A program made the translations under genes and the position numbers. 64,000 nucleotides of DNA from CAIKMD01 sp035552195 (lineage in GTDB: Bacteria > Pseudomonadota > Alphaproteobacteria > ATCC43930 > CGMCC-115725), in NCBI GenBank assembly GCA_035552195.1, contig DASZLU010000054.1:1-64000 (forward strand), read 5' to 3'. Position 1 is the stretch's first letter. The number at the start of each line of letters is the position of its first letter. The notes beneath the pieces are model-generated. The model had not been told where the DNA came from. It searched no databases and was given only the letters and a program-made list of their open reading frames with translations. Positions 33,202-41,411 of this stretch are shown piece by piece.

Positions 33202-34209
33202 TCATTTGAGGCGCTTTGCTGCTTCCCTGATCAGGTCGAGGTCATCGTATTGGTGCGCGTCGAGATCGGCCTTGATGAGGCCGAGCTCGCGTTGCGTGTG
33301 GATATTGCGCGATACCGCGTCGATATCGGTCAGGCCGTTCGGGTCGCGATAATTATCCGCCTTGGTGAAAGACCACGGCTGCAAAGACGACGGGTCCGGC
33401 AGCTTGAGGAAATCCGCGACGACCTTCACGGCCGCGTCGTGATTCTTGGGATCGAGATACCAGTGGATCGAGCGAACATAGTCCTCAAGGAAATCGACCA
33501 TCGCGGCGCGGTTCTTGTCGAGGAAGCCCTTACGCGCCACCCAGAAGGACAGGGCGACATGCCCCATCGCGTCGGAGGTGGTGAAGAGCGTCCGGCTGAT
33601 CGCCGCCTGCGCCGGATCGCGCGACCACGGCAGGGTCGAAGGGATGAGATCGGCTTTGTGCTCTTCGAGCACCGCTTTCATATTGGGGAAATTGATCTCG
33701 ATGACGCTGAAATCGCGCTTGTCGATCATGCCGTGCTTCAGCATCTCGGCCTTCATTATCATGTCGAGGCCGCCGCCGATGCCGTTGGTGACCAGTACCT
33801 TGCCTTTGAGATCCTCGACCTTCTTGATCGGCGAATCTTTCAGCACCGCGAAATCGGCCGTGCCGTAGCCTTCGATGCCCCATTGGATTTCGTCGGCGAT
33901 GATGCGGAGATCGCTCATGCCGGCGTTCTCGACCGCGAGGCTGAAAGACGAGAAGCCGAGCGCCGCGGTATCGATCTGGCCGCTTTGCAGCGCCGTGATC
34001 TGGAGCGGCGAGCCTTGGAAATGCGTCGGCTCGACCGTGTAAGACGTGCCGTTGTGCTTAGCGATGTCGGGACTGGGAAAGAGGATCGGAATGAGCGAGG
34101 CCGGCGCCGCGACCCAGCCCATACGTATCTTCAGCGGATCGGCCTGCGCCGTGGCGGCATGAAGAGCGAGGACCGTGATCGCAGCCGCGACGACTGACTG
34201 AATGCGCAT
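33202..34209 (-). CDS. ABC substrate-binding protein, SsuA/NMT1-like, not of the array subfamily
   Basis: Receptor of 335 residues. ATG 34209 is fixed by GGAGGAAA just upstream; ATG 34224 is an in-frame alternative without support. Signal peptide ends near ATAQADPLKIRMG. It has the general two-lobe SBP pattern (LQITALQSGQIDTAALGFSS) but lacks the GWGPxGI and C-terminal LYTEKFLP marks of the other SBPs here. No permease or ATPase gene is adjacent, so it relies on a core elsewhere. Taurine/sulfonate-like or other organic ligands are possible. Confidence 0.87.
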   Translation of the reverse strand: MRIQSVVAAAITVLALHAATAQADPLKIRMGWVAAPASLIPILFPSPDIAKHNGTSYTVEPTHFQGSPLQITALQSGQIDTAALGFSSFSLAVENAGMSDLRIIADEIQWGIEGYGTADFAVLKDSPIKKVEDLKGKVLVTNGIGGGLDMIMKAEMLKHGMIDKRDFSVIEINFPNMKAVLEEHKADLIPSTLPWSRDPAQAAISRTLFTTSDAMGHVALSFWVARKGFLDKNRAAMVDFLEDYVRSIHWYLDPKNHDAAVKVVADFLKLPDPSSLQPWSFTKADNYRDPNGLTDIDAVSRNIHTQRELGLIKADLDAHQYDDLDLIREAAKRLK

Positions 34210-34296
34210 CGTATTTCCTCCCATCGAAATATTCTGTTGGAAAACCCTAACACAGCGAGTTGCCGGAAACCGCCACGAAACGGAGCGCGGTTGGGC

Positions 34297-34331
34297 TTGA
34301 CTTTCATATAGAATGATATATCTTACGATAT
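34297..34331 (+). promoter_or_regulatory. Promoter with overlapping dyad upstream of the PadR-family gene
   Basis: TTGACT at 34297-34302 and TATCTT at 34319-34324, spaced by 16 bases, form a plausible sigma-70 promoter 36 bases before the gene. A perfect dyad ATATC-TTAC-GATAT (34318-34331) covers the -10 box. PadR proteins commonly repress their own genes by binding AT-rich dyads at the promoter, so autorepression is likely. The opposite-strand SBP gene starts at 34209 and could share the control. Confidence 0.55.
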
Positions 34332-34359
34332 GTTGATCGCTACACAGAGAAAGTAATTA

Positions 34360-34983
34360 ATGCATCATCACTTTGGAAAAACGAGCAAATTCGGTCATCG
34401 GCACATGCGCGAGCAGCGCCGCGGCCGCCGCGGCTTCGGCCCCTTCGCGGCGGGTTTCGCCGACGGCACCGGCATGGGCGGCGGCGGTTTTCGCACCGGT
34501 CGCAAGCTCGGTGCGGCGGATTTGCAACTCGTCATCCTGGCGCTGCTCAAGGAAAAAGCGCGCCACGGCTACGAGATCATCAAGGCACTGGAGGATCGCT
34601 CCGGCGGCTTCTATGTGCCGAGCCCGGGCATGGTCTATCCCGCGCTCACCTTCCTCGAAGAGACCGGCGCCGCCGTCGTTTTCGAGAGCGAGGGATCAAA
34701 GAAGCTTTATCGCATCACACCCGAGGGCGAGGCGCAGTTGACGCGCGACGAGACCATCGCCGACGCGATCCTCACCCAGCTCGAGCGCATGGGGCGCAAG
34801 ATGGACCGCGTGCGCGAAGTCTTCGCCGCGGAAGCGGAAGACGAGGACATGGGGCAAGATCTGCGGGCCGCGCGGCGCGAATTGCGCATGGTGTTGCGCG
34901 AGCGACGCCGCTCGTCGCCGGAAGAGCAACAGCGCATCACTGCGATCCTGAAGCGCGCGACGGACGATATCCGGAGCAAGTAA
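34360..34983 (+). CDS. PadR family transcriptional regulator
   Basis: Regulator of 207 residues. A His/Gly/Arg-rich N-terminal tail of about 48 residues precedes the winged helix (LQLVILALLKEKARHGYEI, then PSPGMVYPALTFLEE), followed by a long C-terminal helical dimerisation region rich in Arg/Glu. PadR proteins repress phenolic-acid or efflux genes and respond to small aromatics. It begins just after a promoter/operator dyad and is coupled to a SnoaL-like gene two bases downstream. The His-rich tail (HHH, GHRH) could bind metal, but this is unproven. Confidence 0.93.
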   Translation: MHHHFGKTSKFGHRHMREQRRGRRGFGPFAAGFADGTGMGGGGFRTGRKLGAADLQLVILALLKEKARHGYEIIKALEDRSGGFYVPSPGMVYPALTFLEETGAAVVFESEGSKKLYRITPEGEAQLTRDETIADAILTQLERMGRKMDRVREVFAAEAEDEDMGQDLRAARRELRMVLRERRRSSPEEQQRITAILKRATDDIRSK

Positions 34984-34984
34984 C

Positions 34985-35422
34985 GTGGCGCCGCATAAGC
35001 CCAGCCGCGCCCACTCGCTCGCCAATGTCCGACGCATATTCAAGGCGTTCGAGACCGGCGATCTAAGCGACGCGACGGACTACGTGCACCCCGAATATTT
35101 CAATCGCGAATTCGACGATCGTACCGATGCGCGCGGTCCGGACGAGTTGGCGCATAGCGTGGCCTGGCTACGCGGCGCCTTCTCGGAGCTGAAATTCGAG
35201 GAGCAGGATGCCGTCTCGTCGGGCGACAAGGTCGCCGTGCGCGTGGTGATGAGCGGTTGCCATACCGGCGACTTCATCGGCCACGCGGCGACAGGGCGGC
35301 GCTTTGCCGCCGAGCAAGTCCATCTCTTCACCCTGTGGAACGGCAAGATCTTGTCGCATCACGCAGTGCGCGACGATCTCGCCATGCATCGCCAACTCGG
35401 GCTGTTCGCCACGAAAGGTTGA
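34985..35422 (+). CDS. SnoaL-like ester cyclase / NTF2-fold protein
   Basis: Small protein of 145 residues starting with GTG one base after the PadR stop, so surely co-transcribed and co-translated. The pattern is that of SnoaL-type polyketide or ester cyclases: LANVRRIFKAFETGDL, YVHPEYFNREF, and the terminal segment HAVRDDLAMHRQLG. Specific chemistry cannot be inferred. Being coupled to PadR it may modify or sense the regulator's ligand, which is speculation. Confidence 0.78.
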   Translation: MAPHKPSRAHSLANVRRIFKAFETGDLSDATDYVHPEYFNREFDDRTDARGPDELAHSVAWLRGAFSELKFEEQDAVSSGDKVAVRVVMSGCHTGDFIGHAATGRRFAAEQVHLFTLWNGKILSHHAVRDDLAMHRQLGLFATKG

Positions 35423-35536
35423 TCGGGTCCCACTTTTCGCCCACGCGGTTTGGTGTACGATTGTGGTCTGGGTTGACACGGATCAGCCGTGCCACCCTGC
35501 GCAGGACAAAACACGAGCCTCGAGGGGAGGAATGCG

Positions 35537-36334
35537 ATGAAGAAATTGTTGCTGGCGGCGACCGCTTTTGCCGCGGCGTCGGTTCTCGGCGGATGGCCGA
35601 TGCACGGCGCGCAGGCTGCCGTCCAGGTCAAGACCGTCGATTACAAGCAAGGTGATACGGCGCTCGAAGGCTGGCTCGTCTATGACGATGCCAAGCAAGG
35701 CAAGCGACCCGGTGTGGTCGTCTTTCCGGCCTGGAACGGTCCGGACGCGGACGCCAAGGAGCACGCACAAGCCCTGGCGAAAATGGGCTATGTCGCCTTC
35801 GTCGCCGATGTCTACGGCAAAGACATCCGGCCGCAGGGCCCCAAGGATGCCGGCGCGGAAGCCGGCAAGTATATGAAGAACCGCCCCTTGCTCACCGATC
35901 GCGCCAAAGCGGCCTACGATCAATTGGCCAAGAACCCGATGGTCAACCCGAGCAAGATCGCGGCGATCGGCTATTGCTTCGGCGGCGCCGGCGCGCTCGA
36001 TCTCGCGCGCAGCGGCGCACCGATCGTCGACACCGTCACCTTCCATGGCGACCTGACTTCGCCGACGCCGCACGATGACAACAACATCAAGGGCCGCATT
36101 CTTGTTCTACACGGCGCCGACGATCCGATCGTCAACGCGCAGGCCCAAGACGGCTTCCGGAAGGAAATGACCGACGCCCATGTTAAGTGGGAGATGATCC
36201 TCTATAGCGGCACGGTCCATTCCTTCACGCAAAAAAGCGCCGGCAACGATCCGTCGAAAGGCGGCGCCTATAACGAATATGCCGACAAGAACTCCTGGGC
36301 CGAAATGACCCAGCTGTTCCACCAAACGCTGTAA
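35537..36334 (+). CDS. Exported dienelactone hydrolase family protein
   Basis: Alpha/beta hydrolase of 265 residues. The catalytic triad of PF01738 is visible: Cys147 in IGYCFGG, Asp195 or 196 in HGADDPIV, and His228 in VHSFT. A signal peptide (KKLLLAATAFAAASVLGGW, cleavage near AQA) suggests a periplasmic location, unlike classic ClcD. ATG 35537 is preferred because of GGGGAGG seven bases upstream. It may hydrolyse lactones or other esters. It lies downstream of the PadR/SnoaL pair with a 114-base gap and may have its own promoter. Confidence 0.9.
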   Translation: MKKLLLAATAFAAASVLGGWPMHGAQAAVQVKTVDYKQGDTALEGWLVYDDAKQGKRPGVVVFPAWNGPDADAKEHAQALAKMGYVAFVADVYGKDIRPQGPKDAGAEAGKYMKNRPLLTDRAKAAYDQLAKNPMVNPSKIAAIGYCFGGAGALDLARSGAPIVDTVTFHGDLTSPTPHDDNNIKGRILVLHGADDPIVNAQAQDGFRKEMTDAHVKWEMILYSGTVHSFTQKSAGNDPSKGGAYNEYADKNSWAEMTQLFHQTL

Positions 36335-36344
36335 CACGCACCCT

Positions 36345-36383
36345 CACCCCCTACCCTCCCCACAAGGGGGAGGGTAGGGGGTG
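36345..36383. terminator. Long hairpin between converging genes (probable two-way terminator)
   Basis: A perfect stem of about 17 bases (36345-36361 with 36367-36383; arms CACCCCCTACCCTCCCC and its complement) has a 5-base loop and lies between the dienelactone hydrolase and gcvPB, which converge. There is no T-run on either side, so termination would be of a non-classical type, or the element may be a dispersed repeat. Confidence 0.6.
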
Positions 36384-36403
36384 GATGGATCGCGCGCCGC
36401 TCT

Positions 36404-37969
36404 CTATTCTGCCGCAGGTTTCGCCTCGGGCCGCCAGCGCAAGATCGGCTTGCGGGCGGCGCCGACTTCGTCGAGGCGGCGGCGCGGTGCGCGATGCGGC
36501 GCCGACTGGAAGAATTCGCTGTCGTGCTGTTTCGCGCGCGCTGCCAACGCGCGCATCGCCGCGATGAAGCGGTCGAGCGATTCCTTGCTCTCATTCTCCG
36601 TCGGCTCGACCAGCAGCGCGCCATGGACGATGAGCGGGAAATACATCGTCATCGGGTGATAGCCTTCATCAATCAGCGCCTTGGCAAAATCGAGCGTCGT
36701 CACGCCGGTCTCGCCGAGAAAGCGATCGTCGAACAGCACCTCGTGCATCGCGCCGCCGGCGAAAGACGGCGTCAGCACATCTTTGAGACTGGCGAGCAGG
36801 TAGTTCGCGTTGAGCACGGCATCGCCCGAGAGCCGCGCCAATCCGTCGCCGCCATGGCTCATCAGGAAAGCCAGGGCGCGGATGAACATGCCCATTTGGC
36901 CGTGAAACGCCTTGATGCGGCCGAGCGAGTGCGCCGCATCGCCGCCGCGCTCTTCGAGCAGCGCGAAGCTTTCACCGTGATGCACGACCCAAGGCAGCGG
37001 CGCGTAGGGCGCGAGACTGGCCGCGAGCGCAACGGGACCGCTGCCCGGCCCGCCGCCGCCATGCGGCGTCGAGAAGGTCTTGTGCAGATTCATATGCATG
37101 CAGTCGATACCGAGCTTGCCCGGCTGCACGCGGCCGAGAATCGCATTGAGATTGGCACCGTCGAGATAGAAGAACGCGCCGGCGCCATGCACCGCCTCGG
37201 CGATCGCCGGCGCCTCATCCTCGAACAGACCGCAGGTGTTCGGATTGGTGAGCATGATCGCCGCGACATCGGGGCCGAGCTTGGCTTTCAGCGCCGCGAG
37301 ATCGACGCGGCCGCGTTCATTCGCCGGGATGGGATCGACCGCGTAACCGCACGCCGCGGCGGTCGCGGGATTGGTGCCATGCGCCGATTCCGGCACCAGC
37401 ACGCGGCTGCGCTTGTCGCCGCGCGCTTCGAGCGCAGCGCGGATGCACATCATGCCGCAAATCTCGCCATGCGCGCCCGCCGCCGGCGACAGCGCGATCG
37501 CCGGCATGCCGGTGATGGTTTTGAGCCAGGTCGCGAGCCGATCCGTCAGCGCCAGCGCGCCCTGCACGGTCGCCAGTGGCTGCAACGGGTGCAACGATGC
37601 GAAACCCGGCAGCCGCGCCACCTTCTCGTTGAGGCGCGGATTGTATTTCATCGTACACGAGCCGAGCGGATAGATGCCGGTGTCGATCGAGTAATTCTTC
37701 TGCGACAGCCGCGTGTAATGACGCACGATCTGCGGCTCGCTGAGGCCGGGCAGCCCGATCTTGCCCTGACGACGCAAGCCGCCGAGCCGATCGGCGACCT
37801 TCGCCGGCGCCGGCAAATCGACACCGCTGCGCGCCGACTGACCATCAGCATACGCGCCTTCGGCCTCGAAGATCAGCGGCTCTTCGTCATGCACCTCGCG
37901 GCCGCCGCCCGCGGCCGGCGTGAAGCTCGAGACGGCTTTGCTCCAGCTTTTATCTGCGGGGCCGCTCAT
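36404..37969 (-). CDS. gcvPB: Glycine dehydrogenase (decarboxylating) subunit 2
   Basis: P-protein beta subunit of 521 residues of the split type. The pyridoxal-phosphate lysine lies in MNLHKTFSTPHGGGGPGSGP. GSCTMKYNPR and ESAHGTNPATAA are further family blocks. It joins GcvPA to decarboxylate glycine and load the aminomethyl group on GcvH. It overlaps gcvPA by four bases (ATGA). The C terminus (APRRRLDEVGAARKPILRW) extends about 25 residues beyond many homologues, a feature common in alphaproteobacterial copies as far as I recall. Confidence 0.97.
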   Translation of the reverse strand: MSGPADKSWSKAVSSFTPAAGGGREVHDEEPLIFEAEGAYADGQSARSGVDLPAPAKVADRLGGLRRQGKIGLPGLSEPQIVRHYTRLSQKNYSIDTGIYPLGSCTMKYNPRLNEKVARLPGFASLHPLQPLATVQGALALTDRLATWLKTITGMPAIALSPAAGAHGEICGMMCIRAALEARGDKRSRVLVPESAHGTNPATAAACGYAVDPIPANERGRVDLAALKAKLGPDVAAIMLTNPNTCGLFEDEAPAIAEAVHGAGAFFYLDGANLNAILGRVQPGKLGIDCMHMNLHKTFSTPHGGGGPGSGPVALAASLAPYAPLPWVVHHGESFALLEERGGDAAHSLGRIKAFHGQMGMFIRALAFLMSHGGDGLARLSGDAVLNANYLLASLKDVLTPSFAGGAMHEVLFDDRFLGETGVTTLDFAKALIDEGYHPMTMYFPLIVHGALLVEPTENESKESLDRFIAAMRALAARAKQHDSEFFQSAPHRAPRRRLDEVGAARKPILRWRPEAKPAAE

Positions 37970-39288
37970 GTCAGCGCCTCGCGGAGCGCCGCTTCGAGCG
38001 CATCCATATCCGCGTCGGTCGTCAGTTCCGTCGCGGTAACGAGCAGATCGTTGTTCCGATGCGGCAACAGCCGGCTCACCGGCACACCGGCGAGAATGCC
38101 GTGCGCCGCCAGTGCATCGGCGAGCGGCGCGGCCGGACGCGGCAAGCGCAGCGTGAATTCGTTGAAGAAACTCGGCGTGATCAGACTTACCCCGGCCAAC
38201 TTCTCCAACCGCTCGGCGAGCTGCGCCGCCTTCGCGTGATTGAGCTCGGCGAGGCGCGTGAAACCGGCCTCGCCGAGCAACGCGAGATGGATCGAAAAGC
38301 CGAGCGCGCAGAGGCCGGAATTGGTGCAGATATTGCTGGTCGCCTTCTCGCGCCTTATGTGCTGCTCGCGCGCCGAGAGCGTCAGCACGAAGCCGCGCAA
38401 TCCGTCGGCATCGACGGTTTGGCCGGTTAGCCGCCCCGGCATCTGGCGCATGAATTTCTCACGCGTCGCAAAGAGGCCGAGATAAGGCCCGCCATATTCC
38501 AGCGCGTTGCCGAGCGATTGCCCCTCGGCGACGACGATATCCGCGCCCATCGCGCCCGGCGGCTTGATGAGGCCGAGCGACACGATCTCCGCTATCGCGA
38601 CAATCAGCAGGGCGCCGGCCTTGTGACACGCCTCGGCCAGCGCCGCATAATCGCGTACGTCGCCGAAGAAGCCGGGGCTTTGCACCACGACGCAGGAGAT
38701 CGCGCTGTCGATCGAAGCAGCGAGCGTATCGACCGGCGTCATGGACGTGGCGAAGCCGGTGAACCGGCCATAGGTTTCGATCACATCGCGGTAATGCGGA
38801 TGAAGATCGCCGGCAAGCAGCGCCTTGTGGCGATGGGTCACGCGCTTGGCCATCATCACCGCTTCGGCGGCGGCGGTCGCGCCGTCGTACATCGAGGCGT
38901 TCGCCACCTCCATATCGGTGATCAGCGCGACCTGGGTCTGGAATTCGAACAGGACTTGCAGCGTGCCTTGCGCGATCTCCGGCTGATAGGGCGTGTACGA
39001 GGTCAGGAACTCGCCACGCTGAACCAGATAATCGACGGCAGCCGGAATGTGATGGCGATAGGCGCCGGCGCCGAGAAAGCTCGGCACCGAGCCCGCCGCC
39101 ATGTTCTTGGCCGCAAGCGCCGCCAGCTCGCGCTCAATTTCGATCTCGCCCAGGCCCGGCGGCAGATCGAGCGGCGACGTCAGGCGCAGTTCAGCAGGGA
39201 TATCACCGAAGAGATCGTCGACGCTCTTGGCGCCGATCACGCCGAGCATGGCGCGGCGATCGTCCTCGGTCAGCGGCAGATAGCGCAT
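37966..39288 (-). CDS. gcvPA: Glycine dehydrogenase (decarboxylating) subunit 1
   Basis: P-protein alpha subunit of 440 residues. Starts MRYLPLTEDDRRAMLGVIG and has the family blocks FLGAGAYRHHIP, TPYQPEIAQGTLQ and NASMYDGATAAAEA. It forms the heterotetrameric P-protein with GcvPB. Its start overlaps the gcvH stop by one base, its stop overlaps the gcvPB start by four, which implies tight stoichiometric expression. The split P-protein separates this genome from gammaproteobacteria, where it is one chain. Confidence 0.97.
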   Translation of the reverse strand: MRYLPLTEDDRRAMLGVIGAKSVDDLFGDIPAELRLTSPLDLPPGLGEIEIERELAALAAKNMAAGSVPSFLGAGAYRHHIPAAVDYLVQRGEFLTSYTPYQPEIAQGTLQVLFEFQTQVALITDMEVANASMYDGATAAAEAVMMAKRVTHRHKALLAGDLHPHYRDVIETYGRFTGFATSMTPVDTLAASIDSAISCVVVQSPGFFGDVRDYAALAEACHKAGALLIVAIAEIVSLGLIKPPGAMGADIVVAEGQSLGNALEYGGPYLGLFATREKFMRQMPGRLTGQTVDADGLRGFVLTLSAREQHIRREKATSNICTNSGLCALGFSIHLALLGEAGFTRLAELNHAKAAQLAERLEKLAGVSLITPSFFNEFTLRLPRPAAPLADALAAHGILAGVPVSRLLPHRNNDLLVTATELTTDADMDALEAALREALT

Positions 39289-39671
39289 CAGTGCTTATCC
39301 TGCGCCGCCGTAAATGCCTTGTATGCCGCATCATCCATCAGTTCGCCGAGCTCTTGTCCATCGGCCAGCTTGATCTTGTAGAACCAGCCTTCGCCCATTG
39401 CGTCGGCATTGACCCGCGCCGGATCGTCGGCGAGGCCGGCGTTGACAGCCGTCACCTCGCCTGAAGCCGGCGCGTAAACCTCGCTCGCGGCTTTGACCGA
39501 TTCGACGACGCCGGCTTCCTTGCCTTTCTCAAGCTTGCGGCCGATCTCCGGCAATTCGACGAAGACGATGTCGCCGAGTTGGTTTTGTGCGAAATCGGTA
39601 ATGCCGATCGTCGCCTCGTCGCCATCGACGCGAATCCACTCATGGTCTTTCGTGTAGCGAATGTTACTCAT
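39288..39671 (-). CDS. gcvH: Glycine cleavage system H protein
   Basis: Lipoyl carrier protein of 127 residues. The lipoylated lysine is Lys60 in VVESVKAASEVYAP. The N terminus (YTKDHEWI) and GITDFAQNQLGDIVFVELP are typical. It shuttles the aminomethyl group from the P protein to GcvT and electrons to the L protein. It lies nine bases after gcvT. No lipoamide dehydrogenase gene is in the window, so the shared cellular L protein is probably used. Confidence 0.98.
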   Translation of the reverse strand: MSNIRYTKDHEWIRVDGDEATIGITDFAQNQLGDIVFVELPEIGRKLEKGKEAGVVESVKAASEVYAPASGEVTAVNAGLADDPARVNADAMGEGWFYKIKLADGQELGELMDDAAYKAFTAAQDKH

Positions 39672-39680
39672 CGGTTGCTC

Positions 39681-40796
39681 TCAGCGGCATGCGGTGTGAT
39701 AGCGATGCGGGACGAAAGGCAAGGCGGAAATCTGCGCCGCGCGCTCGGCGCCGCGCACCGAGAGGCGCAGCGCGGCACCGGGCACAGCGAGCGACGCCGG
39801 CACATAGCCCATGGCGATGGCGCCTTCGAGCGAGGGCGAGAAGCCGCCGCTGGTGATCATTCCGATCTCATGCCCGGCAGCGGCGGCATCGATGATCGGC
39901 GTGTGGTCGCGCGCGATCTGCCGTCCCTCCGGCTTGATGCCGACACGGCGGCGCGCGGTGCCTTGGGTGAGCTCACGCTGAATGATCCCGTCCCCCGGAA
40001 AGCCGCCTTCCTCGCGCCGGCGCTTCTGGATCGTCCAAGCGAGATCGGCCTCGACGGGCGTCGTCGTCTCATCGATATCGTTGCCATAAAGGCAAAGTCC
40101 GGCTTCGAGCCGCAGCGTGTCGCGCGCGCCGAGACCAGCCGGCGCGACCTCCGGCTCCGCCAGCAAGCGCTGCGCGAGTCGTTCCGCCTCGGCGCCAGGC
40201 ACCGAAATCTCGTAGCCGTCCTCGCCGGTATAGCCCGAGCGCGTGACGAAACAGGCAATGCCATCGATCGTGACCGGGGCCATCGCCATAAACGCCATCG
40301 CCTCGACGCCGCGCGCGAGCCGTGCCAGCACGGAAGCCGCGGCGGGGCCTTGCAGCGCGATGAGCGCGCGATCCTCGAGATAGGTCACCGCAGCCTCGCC
40401 GAGCGCCGAGCGCATCAGGGCGAGATCCTCGACTTTGCGCGACGCGTTGACGACGAGACGCAGCACCTCGCCGTCTTTTGCCACCATCAGATCGTCGAGA
40501 ATGCCGCCGCGCTCGTTCGTGAACATCGTGTAACGCACGCGGCCCGAGCGCAGGCCGACGATATCGGCGGGCACCAGCCTCTCGAATTTACCGGCGATAT
40601 CGGCGCCGTTGAGCACGACTTGGCCCATATGCGAGACATCGAAGAGTGAGACTTTCGCACGGGTGTGGCGATGCTCGGCGATGATGCCGGCCGAATATTG
40701 CACCGGCATGTCATAGCCGGCGAAGGGCGTGAGTTTCGCGCCGAGACTTTTATGCACCTCGTAGAGCGGCGTACGCGCGAGCTTTTCTTCCGCCAT
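39681..40796 (-). CDS. gcvT: Glycine cleavage system aminomethyltransferase (T protein)
   Basis: Enzyme of 371 residues that transfers the methylene group from the H protein to THF and releases ammonia. Family blocks seen: PFAGYDMPVQYSAGI, VSLFDVSHMGQV, ALQGPAA and SGYTGEDGYEI. ATG 40796 places TPLYEVHKSLGAKL at the usual N terminus; a longer reading adds 18 residues without support. It is the first gene of gcvT-H-PA-PB. The 101-base leader upstream shows no recognisable glycine riboswitch. Confidence 0.97.
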   Translation of the reverse strand: MAEEKLARTPLYEVHKSLGAKLTPFAGYDMPVQYSAGIIAEHRHTRAKVSLFDVSHMGQVVLNGADIAGKFERLVPADIVGLRSGRVRYTMFTNERGGILDDLMVAKDGEVLRLVVNASRKVEDLALMRSALGEAAVTYLEDRALIALQGPAAASVLARLARGVEAMAFMAMAPVTIDGIACFVTRSGYTGEDGYEISVPGAEAERLAQRLLAEPEVAPAGLGARDTLRLEAGLCLYGNDIDETTTPVEADLAWTIQKRRREEGGFPGDGIIQRELTQGTARRRVGIKPEGRQIARDHTPIIDAAAAGHEIGMITSGGFSPSLEGAIAMGYVPASLAVPGAALRLSVRGAERAAQISALPFVPHRYHTACR

Positions 40797-40897
40797 GAGA
40801 TCGCGAGAGCCCTTACTGCATGTCGAGGCAGCGTTTCGAGATCGTGCCAAACCCTAACATCGCACGGCGGCCGTGACCAGACCGCGGCGCGCGAGAG

Positions 40898-41335
40898 TCA
40901 GATATGATCCGCTTCGATATCTGCCAGCGAATGCCCGACCGCTTCGGCGCCATCTTCGAGCTCGTCTGCGAAGGTCGGGTTGCCCATGAGATAGCCGGTC
41001 GGATCGCGCCGATGCCGCTCGGTCGCGAGCTGCCGCGCCTCGCCCCACTCCTCACGCGCGAAATCGCCGCGGCCGATCCACATCAAGGCGATCACGTCGA
41101 TCGCCTCGTCTTCGTTGAGGGAGCGCAACGCGTCGCGCAATTCGGCCTCGGTCCGATCGCCGGGATTATCCGCGAGCACGTCGAGATCACCGTCGTCGGT
41201 CGGATTGGAGCCCGGGTCCGGATCCACGGAATCGACCTTGGCGTCGAATTCGCGCGCCTTAATAATAAGGAAAGCGAGCTTCTCGTCAGAGATATTGAGC
41301 TCGATCGGGTCTAGGCTATCGTCGATTTTCGGCAT
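40898..41335 (-). CDS. DUF3775 protein
   Basis: Acidic protein of 145 residues of unknown function. Typical features: FLIIKAREFDAKVDSVDPDP near the start and LNEDEAIDVIALMWIGRGDF in the middle. ATG 41335 is fixed by AGGAGGCCCC directly upstream. It precedes gcvT by 101 bases on the same strand. No enzyme motif is visible. The family is common in Alphaproteobacteria and uncharacterised; linkage with gcvT may be incidental. Confidence 0.88.
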   Translation of the reverse strand: MPKIDDSLDPIELNISDEKLAFLIIKAREFDAKVDSVDPDPGSNPTDDGDLDVLADNPGDRTEAELRDALRSLNEDEAIDVIALMWIGRGDFAREEWGEARQLATERHRRDPTGYLMGNPTFADELEDGAEAVGHSLADIEADHI

Positions 41336-41411
41336 GGGGCCTCCTGGCCGAACCCCGGCCACACACCAACAACGCCGCTGCCGGCCAAATGTTGCTCCGG
41401 GGTATCCGCGG

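Noticed and set aside
40797..40897. Glycine riboswitch upstream of gcvT
   Set aside because: The leader was read for paired glycine-aptamer features and none was recognised. The region is short and GC-rich without the conserved core.
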